Shown here one piece after another: positions 8,370-14,884 of a stretch of 22,392 nucleotides of DNA. The first letter of the stretch is position 1. Every line of letters starts with the position of its first letter. Origin of the DNA: an uncultured Thermomicrobia bacterium (GTDB taxonomy: Bacteria > Chloroflexota > Chloroflexia > Thermomicrobiales > JALYUS01). The notes under the pieces were generated by a model. It ran no database searches. It saw only the letters and a program-made list of their open reading frames with translations, and had not been told where the DNA came from. The position numbers were made by a program, and so were the translations under genes. The stretch is from the NCBI GenBank assembly GCA_937968015.1, contig CALBSO010000133.1, forward strand, positions 1-22,392. The letters run 5' to 3'.

Positions 8370-9918
8370 GGTACTCCTGCTCGGTGTTGACATCCCAGAT
8401 ATTCGCTTTATCGCAACGGCCCGCACGGATATTCTCTACGGCAGTGATTGCGGTGAGCATTGAGTGATCCTGGTTGTTGTAGCGGTGCATGCCGTTGCGC
8501 CCGATGAGAAAGAGGTTCGTGTACTGGTTGATGTATGCGACCAGCGCATCGAAGCGGTCGTACGTCCCGTAATACGCTGGATACGCTTTCGTCGTTCGGA
8601 TGACGACATGATCGCGTACGTCCGCGCGCGCGATCAGGCCGATTTGGGCCAGTTCGTCCGTCGCGAATGCCGCCATATCCTCGTCATTCAGCCGCCACAG
8701 CGCGTCGCCCTCATTGCAAAAATACTCCAACCCCAGCCAGACGGTGTCCGAGTCCGCGACCATGAAGGGACTCCAGTTGTTAAAGATCTGCACCCGGCCC
8801 AGTTTGACGTCCGGTTCCTGAATGTAGATCCAGTTATCGGTGGAGCCGCCGGCCTCATGCTCGTCGCTGCGCACCTGCGTGACGAGCAGCCCGACCGTGA
8901 TGAAGTCCCGATAGACAAGTCCCGCCGCGATTTCACGGACGCTCGTGGGTATATCCGCGTCCAATCCCTCGAACAGATGCTTGATGGGCATAGTGGAGAA
9001 AAAATAGTCGCCTGCAATGCGCTCACACGCTCCATCGGCACGCACCGCACAGACCGCCGTGACGCGGAAATGCTCCGTGTAGAGTTTCGTCACCCGCGTA
9101 TGGTAGCGTATCTCGCCGCCCATCGCCTCGATCTGCCGCGCGACCTCCGCCCAGAGCTGGCCTGGGCCATATTTTGGATAGAGGAAGCGCTCGATGAGCG
9201 AGGTTTCGACCGCTTTCTGGCGCACCGACTGCACACGGCGCCGCGCGATATGGCCGAGCATATGCGCGACGGTCTTCGTCAGCGACAGCCCCTTCACCCG
9301 TTGCGCGCCCCATTCGGCGCTGATCGCGGTGCAGGGGACGCCCCACACTTTTTCGGTGTATCTTTTGAAGAATGTCTCATAGAGCACCTTGCCGAAGCGG
9401 TTGATGTAAAATTCTTCGAGATTCACCTCCGGCAGCGGAAAGAGGCGCGCACGCGCGTAACTGACGACAATCCGGGCGATCCGTCGCGCGCCGAGATTGC
9501 GGATCGTGTTCCAGTTGAGTGTGACCGGGTAATCGAAGAACTTGCGCACGAAATAGATGCGGGACTTACGTCGTCGCACGAGCATCACGCGATCACCATC
9601 CGGCGGTTGGCCGTTTGCTTGTGCTGTATCAATGGTGCGCTGCTGGCCCTGATAGGCGATCGTGAATGCGTCCTCCTGGCCGGGTTCGAGCGGGAGGATG
9701 TGGAGCCACCAGTCCATGATGCGGTCGGATTTGGAAAAGAAGCGATGTCCGCCAATGTCGATCAGGTTCTGCTTGTAGTTGACCGTTCTGGCGAGGCCAC
9801 CAACGACGCCGTCCGCTTCGAGGATGATCGGTTTGATCGTCGTGGTCGTGAGCAATTCATAGGCGGCTGTCAGACCGGCGGGACCGGCCCCAATAATCAC
9901 CGCGATCTGTTCAGCCAT
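8338..9918 (-). CDS. FAD-dependent oxidoreductase, UDP-galactopyranose mutase / protoporphyrinogen oxidase-like
   Basis: This encodes 526 residues from the ATG at 9918, which has GAGG seven bases upstream. A GTG at 10053 would add 45 residues of low-complexity sequence ahead of the cofactor fold and is rejected. Residues 5-16 (IAVIIGAGPAGL) are the dinucleotide-binding Rossmann motif, followed by the acidic residue in IILEADG and a GGLARTVNY loop typical of this flavoenzyme superfamily. The stretches IDIGGHRFFSKSD, YTEKVWGVPC, and YPKYGPGQLWAEVA are those I associate with a widespread family of NAD(P)/FAD-dependent oxidoreductases found in polysaccharide gene clusters. The C-terminus has FLIGRNGMHRYNNQDHSM, a second flavin-contacting region. 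It is cytoplasmic, and its true reaction is uncertain; ring contraction or oxidation of a sugar nucleotide fits the context better than haem synthesis. Confidence 0.88.
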   Translation of the reverse strand: MAEQIAVIIGAGPAGLTAAYELLTTTTIKPIILEADGVVGGLARTVNYKQNLIDIGGHRFFSKSDRIMDWWLHILPLEPGQEDAFTIAYQGQQRTIDTAQANGQPPDGDRVMLVRRRKSRIYFVRKFFDYPVTLNWNTIRNLGARRIARIVVSYARARLFPLPEVNLEEFYINRFGKVLYETFFKRYTEKVWGVPCTAISAEWGAQRVKGLSLTKTVAHMLGHIARRRVQSVRQKAVETSLIERFLYPKYGPGQLWAEVARQIEAMGGEIRYHTRVTKLYTEHFRVTAVCAVRADGACERIAGDYFFSTMPIKHLFEGLDADIPTSVREIAAGLVYRDFITVGLLVTQVRSDEHEAGGSTDNWIYIQEPDVKLGRVQIFNNWSPFMVADSDTVWLGLEYFCNEGDALWRLNDEDMAAFATDELAQIGLIARADVRDHVVIRTTKAYPAYYGTYDRFDALVAYINQYTNLFLIGRNGMHRYNNQDHSMLTAITAVENIRAGRCDKANIWDVNTEQEYHESRTARVNR

Positions 9919-9979
9919 GGATGTACCTCGGGCATCTCTCCGTGTGGGGAGCGCATCCGTAGCACTCGTGCCGGTGGGC

Positions 9980-10008
9980 ACGGTAGCAGACGATGGACGA
10001 TCACGCAA
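9980..10008 (-). promoter_or_regulatory. Candidate extended -10 promoter for the FAD-enzyme operon
   Basis: The minus strand reads TTGCGT (10008-10003), 17 bases, TACCGT (9985-9980), with TGC just before the -10 box. The -35 hexamer is the same as in the candidate at 3558-3586. The -10 box is weak (three of six), offset by the TGn extension. The start codon at 9918 lies about 60 bases downstream. Confidence 0.35.
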
Positions 10009-10279
10009 TAATTTCCTGAAAAATAGACTCAGTGTTACGGAAGCGGCCACCAACGGTATACCTTTTTCACATCGTGACCCCCGCCGGTTCCCTCACGTCA
10101 CATGAGCGGCACCCATTTGAGCACCTCGTGCCGGTGATGGGGGCGATTGGCGAAACGGACACACCCGATCGCCGATAGACGCGTGCCGTGGGATAACGTA
10201 TGTTTCCATGCACAACAAGCGGCGGAGAAGATTCTCAAAGCATTCCCCGTTTTCCACGGTCAGACGCCGCGAAAGACAC

Positions 10280-10308
10280 TCGACCATCGCCAGCATGCGG
10301 CATACAAT
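10280..10308 (+). promoter_or_regulatory. Candidate promoter for the menaquinone operon
   Basis: TCGACC (10280-10285) and TACAAT (10303-10308) are separated by 17 bases. The -10 box matches five of six consensus bases and the -35 four of six. The proposed first start codon (10348) lies 40 bases downstream, giving a short leader. Confidence 0.45.
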
Positions 10309-10347
10309 CACGCGATGTGATGGATACCGACGGTGATGGAGGCGATG

Positions 10348-10608
10348 ATGGCAGAGGAACAGGACGAGCACCGCACATTCCGCGAGCGGGTAACGCGTGA
10401 GCATGAGGAGCGGCTGACGGGCTACCGGGCGCTCCTGGCGCGGATCGAATCGGCGGCGGCGGATGTGCAGATGGCGGCGGACGACGCGACGACCGGCACA
10501 GCGAGCCAGTTCACCGACGACCTCCGTTACGTCATCGGCCTGACCGAGGAACTGCTCAAACGGTTCCGCCATCACGATGCACCTGAAAAGGCGGACACCA
10601 CTTCATGA
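10348..10608 (+). CDS. Small helical acidic protein, unknown function, first gene of menaquinone operon
   Basis: This encodes 86 residues from the ATG at 10348, which has GGAGG five bases upstream. Three earlier in-frame starts (10333, 10336, 10345) would disrupt or sit too near that site. The sequence is predicted by eye to be nearly all helix: charged heptad-like stretches (EEQDEHRTFRERVTREHEER) then a second helix (SQFTDDLRYVIGLTEELLKRF). There is no signal peptide, membrane segment or cysteine. Its stop overlaps the menG/ubiE start as ATGA, so it is very likely translated and co-expressed with the menaquinone genes. I do not recognise the family. A structural or regulatory partner of the methyltransferase or prenyltransferase is possible, but this is only inferred from position. 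Confidence 0.7.
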   Translation: MAEEQDEHRTFRERVTREHEERLTGYRALLARIESAAADVQMAADDATTGTASQFTDDLRYVIGLTEELLKRFRHHDAPEKADTTS

Positions 10609-11459
10609 CCACGCCGGCCTCCCCGCCCGCGCCCGAACCTGCCCCCCCTTCCGGGCGCGAGAGCCTTTTGGGCAGCATGGGTAGTATGGGGAAGGGGGTT
10701 GAGGGGTTAGCGCCCCACCGCATCCCCGCCGATCATCTGCCTGGCTTCGTGCCGGAGCGGAAGGCCGAATACGTCAATACAATGTTTGAGACCATCGCGC
10801 CCCACTACGACCTGATGAACCGGCTGATGACTTTCGGGATGGATCGCGGCTGGCGCAACGATGTCGTCGCGCAAGCCGCGCCGCCTATCAGTGGACGCGC
10901 ACTCGATGTCGCGACGGGAACGGGTGATATTGCGATTGCCCTCGCGCGGCGCGTCGGCCCGCGCGGGATGGTGCTGGCGACGGATTTCTCCGAGGCGATG
11001 ATGCGCCCCGGCCCCGGCAAGGCGGCGAAGGCGGGCGTCGGCGCCATCGTCCGTTTCATGGCGGCGGACGCGCTCGATCTCCCCTTCCCTGACGATACCT
11101 TTGATTGCGTGACGACGGGCTTCGCGATGCGCAATGTCACCGACATCGAACGTGCCTTTCGCGAGATGCGGCGCGTGACGAAGGAGGGCGGCCGCGTCGT
11201 CTGCCTCGAAGTCGCCAAACCGGGCTTCCTACCCGTCCGCTTCCTCCACCAGTGCTACTTCAACTGGGTTGTGCCGCTGCTCGGCCGGATTATCACCGGG
11301 CATCGCGAGGCGTACCGCTACCTGCCGGAATCCGCGCGCAACTTCCTGCCTCCGCCCGCCCTCAAAGCGATCATGGAGCGCGCCGGGCTACGCGATGTCC
11401 GCTTCCGCCGCCTCAGCCTCGGCGCGGTTGCGGTGCATACGGGGACGAAAGGAACATGA
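10605..11459 (+). CDS. ubiE: Demethylmenaquinone methyltransferase
   Basis: This SAM-dependent C-methyltransferase makes menaquinone from demethylmenaquinone, the last step of the classical pathway. It has 284 residues. Residues 56-85 (YVNTMFETIAPHYDLMNRLMTFGMDRGWR) are a hallmark of the UbiE/MenG family, and 100-110 (LDVATGTGDIA) is SAM motif I; DFSEAMM and the GFAMRNVTDIERAFREMRRVTKEGG region follow as expected. The usual length is about 230-250; the excess is an N-terminal Pro/Gly-rich tail of about 45 residues that looks disordered. The start at 10605 is kept because of the ATGA overlap with the upstream small gene, though no strong Shine-Dalgarno precedes it and internal ATGs at 10677 and 10686 are possible. 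It is followed by menA, which makes its substrate's precursor. Confidence 0.95.
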   Translation: MTTPASPPAPEPAPPSGRESLLGSMGSMGKGVEGLAPHRIPADHLPGFVPERKAEYVNTMFETIAPHYDLMNRLMTFGMDRGWRNDVVAQAAPPISGRALDVATGTGDIAIALARRVGPRGMVLATDFSEAMMRPGPGKAAKAGVGAIVRFMAADALDLPFPDDTFDCVTTGFAMRNVTDIERAFREMRRVTKEGGRVVCLEVAKPGFLPVRFLHQCYFNWVVPLLGRIITGHREAYRYLPESARNFLPPPALKAIMERAGLRDVRFRRLSLGAVAVHTGTKGT

Positions 11460-11482
11460 ACCACGAAGACACGTCCCGATGA
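11456..11482 (+). CDS. Eight-codon mini-ORF bridging ubiE and menA
   Basis: ATG at 11456 overlaps the ubiE stop as ATGA, and its own stop (11480-11482) overlaps the menA ATG as another ATGA. The peptide would be MNHEDTSR. It may act only as a reinitiation bridge that carries ribosomes from ubiE to menA. No product function is implied, and it may be coincidental. Confidence 0.35.
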   Translation: MNHEDTSR

Positions 11483-12384
11483 GCGTTGAGGCGGCAGTGC
11501 CGGGCCGGGTGCGGGTGTGGATGCTGGCAGCGCGAGTGCGGACGTTGCCTGCAGCGGCCGCACCGGTCGTCGTTGGGGCAGGAGCGGCGATGGGGACGGG
11601 GAATTTCGCCCTCTTTCCGGCACTCGCGGCGCTCGTCGGCGCGCTACTCTTGCAGATCGGGGCGAACTTCGCGAACGACCTTTTCGATTTCCTGCGCGGG
11701 GCTGATACCGCCGAGCGGGTCGGGCCGTTGCGGGTAACGCAGGCCGGGTTGCTGAGTCCTCGCCAGGTGCGCGCCGGGATGTGCGTCGTCTTCGCGGTGG
11801 CGGCGCTGATCGGCATGTACTTAATCGTGGTTGGTGGCTGGCCGATTGTGCTGATCGGGCTGACGGCGATCCTCGCGGCGATCGCCTACACCGGCGGGCC
11901 ATTCCCGCTCGGTTATCACGGCCTCGGCGAACTCTTCGTCTTTCTCTTCTTCGGCCTCGCGGCCGTCTGCGGGACGTATGAGGTACAGGCCGGGGCGGTG
12001 CATATCGTCGCGTGGTGGGCGGCGGTGCCGATGGGCTTGCTCGCGGTGGCGATCATCGTCGTCAATAATCTGCGGGATATCGCGACCGACCGGGCGGCAG
12101 GGAAGCGGACACTGGCAGTATGCTTCGGCACGCGCGGGACGCAGGTGGAGTACATCGCGCTTATCATGATCGCGTACATCGTCCCGCCAGTGATGTGGGT
12201 AACGGGCGTCGCGGTGTCAGCCTGGGTTGTGCTGCCGCTCTTCTCCCTGCCCCTCGTGCCGCCGCTCGTCCGCCGTCTGCTGCGGGAGCGTGGCCGCGCC
12301 CTGAACGGCGTACTCGCGGGCACCGCGCGGCTCGAACTTGTGTATGGGCTGCTCTTCGCGCTCGGGCTGGCGCTCGGTGTGTGA
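11479..12384 (+). CDS. menA: 1,4-dihydroxy-2-naphthoate polyprenyltransferase
   Basis: This integral membrane prenyltransferase attaches the polyprenyl chain to 1,4-dihydroxy-2-naphthoate, giving demethylmenaquinone, the substrate of the upstream methyltransferase. It has 301 residues and about eight or nine hydrophobic helices, normal for the UbiA superfamily. The first prenyl-diphosphate/Mg site is NFANDLFDFLRGAD (63-76), and the second is VNNLRDIATDRAAGKRTLAV, whose NNLRD..D...GKRTL form is characteristic of MenA. The start at 11479 was chosen because everything before it in frame lies inside ubiE and the product then begins with the usual short polar N-terminus. No Shine-Dalgarno is evident; translation probably depends on coupling through the 8-codon mini-ORF. 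The last 168 bases overlap an opposing gene (12217-13038). Confidence 0.95.
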   Translation: MSVEAAVPGRVRVWMLAARVRTLPAAAAPVVVGAGAAMGTGNFALFPALAALVGALLLQIGANFANDLFDFLRGADTAERVGPLRVTQAGLLSPRQVRAGMCVVFAVAALIGMYLIVVGGWPIVLIGLTAILAAIAYTGGPFPLGYHGLGELFVFLFFGLAAVCGTYEVQAGAVHIVAWWAAVPMGLLAVAIIVVNNLRDIATDRAAGKRTLAVCFGTRGTQVEYIALIMIAYIVPPVMWVTGVAVSAWVVLPLFSLPLVPPLVRRLLRERGRALNGVLAGTARLELVYGLLFALGLALGV

Positions 12385-13038
12385 GACCCACCATGTGCGC
12401 CGGATGCGGGGTAGGCAGAAGAACGCGACCAATGTACCAGCGATCTGCAAGGTCAATCCGCCGAGACCGAGCATCATCATCAGGCCCGGCCGCGCGCCGT
12501 GGACATGGACTTCCGACGGGAAGGCGGGAAAGTGGGTCGCCATCTCGGCCACGGTCGCGGGAACGTGGCGCAGGTCGAGGAGTATGAACGTGGCAGCGGC
12601 AAGCGCGAACGGTACACCGAGCGCAATGATACTTCGCCGCCGCCTGCCGACGATCAGCAGGCTCGCCGCCACCGCCGCCATCGCGGCGACCACGACGGGG
12701 ATTGCGTACCCACGCTTTAGGAACGCCCAGACGGCGAGACTGTAGTTGTTGGTGTACGCCTCCAGCGCATCGCCGACGTACGAATCGTCCATCTGCCGGT
12801 CGCCAAGTGTGACCTCGATGTGGCTGACATGATGCCAGCCACCGACGAAGAGCGAGGCGAGGAGAAGCGCCGCGCCCACCGCGCCAATTGTCTGCCCGAC
12901 GAATGCCGCGCGCAGCCGCTTCCGGGAGACAGGCTGTTCGCCGGGCGCCGGGGGAAGGGGTGGCAAATCCTCGCTCTGCGGAAACGGCGCCATCTCCACC
13001 GTCGGTGCAGCCGGTTCCGACACAGCGACGCGTCTCAT
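12217..13038 (-). CDS. Four-helix membrane protein with proline-rich N-terminus, paralogue of upstream gene
   Basis: This encodes 273 residues starting with an ATGA overlap with the stop of the upstream paralogue. There is an acidic/proline-rich cytoplasmic N-terminus (1-40), then helices at about 45-67, 111-131, 135-155 and 186-209, with external loops between helices 1-2 and 3-4. The layout and the motif F(I)LLDLR...ARPGLMMMLGLGG near helices 3 and 4 match the neighbour's LTLIDYRDIG...ERPGTGMIVLLAG. The family is unknown to me. Residues from about 219 on are encoded antisense to the end of menA and consist of hydrophilic sequence (ERQPEREEQPIHKFEPRG...) with no parallel in the paralogue, so the true domain probably ends near residue 215 and the tail is an acquired read-through extension. 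Confidence 0.65.
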   Translation of the reverse strand: MRRVAVSEPAAPTVEMAPFPQSEDLPPLPPAPGEQPVSRKRLRAAFVGQTIGAVGAALLLASLFVGGWHHVSHIEVTLGDRQMDDSYVGDALEAYTNNYSLAVWAFLKRGYAIPVVVAAMAAVAASLLIVGRRRRSIIALGVPFALAAATFILLDLRHVPATVAEMATHFPAFPSEVHVHGARPGLMMMLGLGGLTLQIAGTLVAFFCLPRIRRTWWVSHTERQPEREEQPIHKFEPRGAREYAVQGAATLPQQTADERRHEGQGEERQHNPG

Positions 13039-13772
13039 TGCTGGACCGGCGCAAGCACCTTGCCCCGTCGCCCGCCGATGAGCGCGACGCCTGCCCCAGT
13101 GAGGATAGCGCCCGCGCCAGCCAACAGCACGATCATGCCTGTGCCCGGCCGCTCGCCGCTGATCTTCAGCACGTTGGAACCGAGATTGACGTTGCTCGCG
13201 AACGAACTCCCCAGCGTGATCCGCTCGCGAATCAGGCCACCGATGTCGCGATAGTCAATCAGCGTCAGGATCAATACCGCCAGCGCGCCGCATCCGGCGA
13301 GCAGGAGTAAGAGCCGCCAGCGGTAACTGGCGCTGCTCAGGAGCACCGCCGCGTGGGTGAGCAGCGCAAGGGCGACGATCGCGATATCTCGCTTCTCCCG
13401 CCGCGAACTCGCCCAGGCGACGATCCCGAAATCATGCAGATCGCGCTGCGCGATGCGGGGCGCAAAACTATTGACGGTCGTCTGACCATTGGTGCTACTG
13501 CCGGTGCTCGCCCGCCCCGATGAGGGTTGCACGATGGAAATTTCGCGCACGAAGAACCACGGCACGATGAAGAGTGAGAGCACAAGCACCATGCTCCCGA
13601 GTGTGGCAATCATCGTACCGGCACGGATCAGCGCCGCGTTCTCTTTCGTTGGCGGCGGGGGCAGGGGATCGAGCCGGGTGAAATCCACCGGCACCATCGG
13701 CGGGGGGAGATAGAGCGGCGTCGGTGGTGCGGTCTGGACAGCGGGGAGGATAGGATCGGTTGCGGCATTCAT
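13035..13772 (-). CDS. Four-helix membrane protein with proline-rich N-terminus
   Basis: This encodes 245 residues. The ATG at 13772 has GAGG seven bases upstream. Residues 1-48 are proline-rich and probably cytoplasmic (YLPPPMVPVDFTRLDPLPPPP). Hydrophobic helices lie at about 50-74, 129-147, 152-173 and 211-233. A polar Ser/Thr/Asn-rich loop follows helix 1 and another (RERITLGSSFASNVNLGSN) precedes helix 4, both presumably outside. The C-terminus is short and basic. The protein is a tandem paralogue of the next gene, to which it is coupled by ATGA. It lies 15 bases behind the sugar-kinase gene, so all three probably share a transcript. I do not recognise the family and no enzymatic motif is visible. 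Confidence 0.75.
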   Translation of the reverse strand: MNAATDPILPAVQTAPPTPLYLPPPMVPVDFTRLDPLPPPPTKENAALIRAGTMIATLGSMVLVLSLFIVPWFFVREISIVQPSSGRASTGSSTNGQTTVNSFAPRIAQRDLHDFGIVAWASSRREKRDIAIVALALLTHAAVLLSSASYRWRLLLLLAGCGALAVLILTLIDYRDIGGLIRERITLGSSFASNVNLGSNVLKISGERPGTGMIVLLAGAGAILTGAGVALIGGRRGKVLAPVQQ

Positions 13773-13787
13773 ATGCGAGCCTCGTGT

Positions 13788-14819
13788 TCAGACAACGAGA
13801 TGTTCGTAAACGTGCTCCAATGATATATCACTTCGCACTGTTTCAGGAGAGAGCAAGGTCAAACTGGCGGCGGAAGCGCCGAGCGCGACCGCTTCATCAA
13901 CTGGGAAGCGGTGCATCAACCCACAGATGATCCCCGCCGTCATTGCCGTCCCCGCCCCACTCTCGTCCACAATCTCTGTCTGGATCGCGGGGACGTGGCC
14001 GCTCCCCTTGCTCGTCGCATAGACCGCGCCACCGCCGCCCAATGTGATGACGACGATGTCAATCTCCCACTCGCGGAAGGCGAGCGCCGCCGCCTGCGCC
14101 TCCTCCAGCGTCGTAATCGTGCCACCGAGGATCGCCTCCGCCTCCGCGACATTTGGCGTGAAGAGCGCGGACCCGGGGAGACTCGGCACGATTCGCTCGA
14201 TCAGCGGCAGTGAGACGGGTTCGAGGCAGACCGGCACTGCCGCGGCACTGCAGATCCGCCGCACCGCGCGGATTGTCTGCACGGGCAGATTGGCATCCAT
14301 CACGACGATCCCGGCACGGCGCAAGACGCCCCGCGCCTGCCGGACGACGCGCGGCGTGATCCGGCGCACGATGCCCATGTCGTCAATGCCCATGAGGAGA
14401 TCGCCCTCGGGCGCGAGCAGGCCGAGGTATGCGCCGGTGCGCGCCTCCGGCACGTTGAGAATGAGATCGGTCTTCACCCCTGCCTCACGCGTCCGCTGCA
14501 CGACCATGCTGCCGAGCAGATCGTCCGCGACGGCGGCAATCAGCAGCGTCGGAACATCGAGGCGGGCGAGGTTTTCAGCGATATTGCGCGCGACGCCGCC
14601 GACACCCATCGTCAGGACGCCCGCGTTGGACGATCCCTCGAAGACGCGGTCACTCGTCACGCGCCCCTTGATGTCGAACCCCGCCGCACCGATCACGACG
14701 ACCGTGGGCAGCGCGGCCTGCTCGTCACCGTCGTCGGGAGCGGTACCCGTGATCGGGATCATCTCGGTGCTCGCGGGGAGCAGGCTTTCCCACCCCACCG
14801 GTCGCTTCCACCGCTCCAC
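13788..14819 (-). CDS. PfkB-family carbohydrate kinase, pseudouridine-kinase-like, altered catalytic motif
   Basis: This encodes 343 residues with a ribokinase-fold. After an N-terminal extension (1-38), the fold starts at TVVVIGAAGFDIKG. GVGGVARNIAENLARLDV (72-89) is PfkB signature 1; TGAYLGLLAPEGDLLMGIDDMGIV (128-151), the MDANLPV segment, and TPNVAEAEAILGG (221-233) resemble the pseudouridine kinase PsuK branch, which phosphorylates pseudouridine before cleavage by PsuG. No psuG is present here. Signature 2, normally with GAGD, reads DESGAGTAMTAG (285-296): the aspartate that acts as catalytic base is Thr291. The GTG start at 14819 follows a GGGAGGG site. A hairpin separates the gene from ricT upstream. 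It may be an altered-activity or non-catalytic family member. Substrate is inferred only. Confidence 0.85.
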   Translation of the reverse strand: MERWKRPVGWESLLPASTEMIPITGTAPDDGDEQAALPTVVVIGAAGFDIKGRVTSDRVFEGSSNAGVLTMGVGGVARNIAENLARLDVPTLLIAAVADDLLGSMVVQRTREAGVKTDLILNVPEARTGAYLGLLAPEGDLLMGIDDMGIVRRITPRVVRQARGVLRRAGIVVMDANLPVQTIRAVRRICSAAAVPVCLEPVSLPLIERIVPSLPGSALFTPNVAEAEAILGGTITTLEEAQAAALAFREWEIDIVVITLGGGGAVYATSKGSGHVPAIQTEIVDESGAGTAMTAGIICGLMHRFPVDEAVALGASAASLTLLSPETVRSDISLEHVYEHLVV

Positions 14820-14843
14820 GCGCCCTCCCTCTGGTCGGGAGGA

Positions 14844-14884
14844 CTAAGGACTAAGTTAAGGGCATGTTCCCACTTAGTCCTTAG
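14844..14884 (-). terminator. Perfect 13-bp inverted repeat at the ricT stop codon, no T-run
   Basis: CTAAGGACTAAGT (14844-14856) and ACTTAGTCCTTAG (14872-14884) are exact reverse complements. GGG (14860-14862) and CCC (14869-14871) can extend the stem beyond a 3-base bulge, leaving a 6-base loop. The right arm contains the ricT stop codon. The left flank also shows a tandem GGACTAA repeat. Reading in the minus direction, no T-run follows, so this may be an RNA-processing or attenuating hairpin rather than a classical intrinsic terminator. Confidence 0.5.

Larger units (their letters stand above)
9919..10347. other. Divergent intergenic region between FAD enzyme and menaquinone operon
   Basis: These 429 bases separate two divergent start codons. 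They hold one candidate promoter for each direction (9980-10008 minus, 10280-10308 plus). The readings through it in either strand lack Shine-Dalgarno sites and recognisable protein features. The middle (about 10020-10080) is noticeably richer in A and T than its surroundings. I see no convincing riboswitch or small RNA. Confidence 0.5.

Noticed and set aside
8464..10011. 515-aa plus-strand reading opposite the FAD enzyme
   Set aside because: It mirrors the whole flavoenzyme gene antisense; the minus-strand product has an intact Rossmann motif and conserved family segments, while this one has none.
9919..10053. N-terminal extension of the FAD enzyme
   Set aside because: It would add 45 residues ahead of the cofactor motif, covers the proposed promoter, and the ATG at 9918 has a well-placed ribosome site.
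10093..10575. 160-aa minus-strand reading across the intergenic region and the small menaquinone-operon gene
   Set aside because: It is antisense to a gene with a good Shine-Dalgarno and an ATGA overlap, and its Arg/His/Cys-rich sequence shows no family features.
12164..13054. 296-aa minus-strand reading in another frame over the four-helix protein gene
   Set aside because: It is Arg/Pro-rich with no hydrophobic pattern; the other frame has four clean membrane helices, an ATGA junction and a paralogue.
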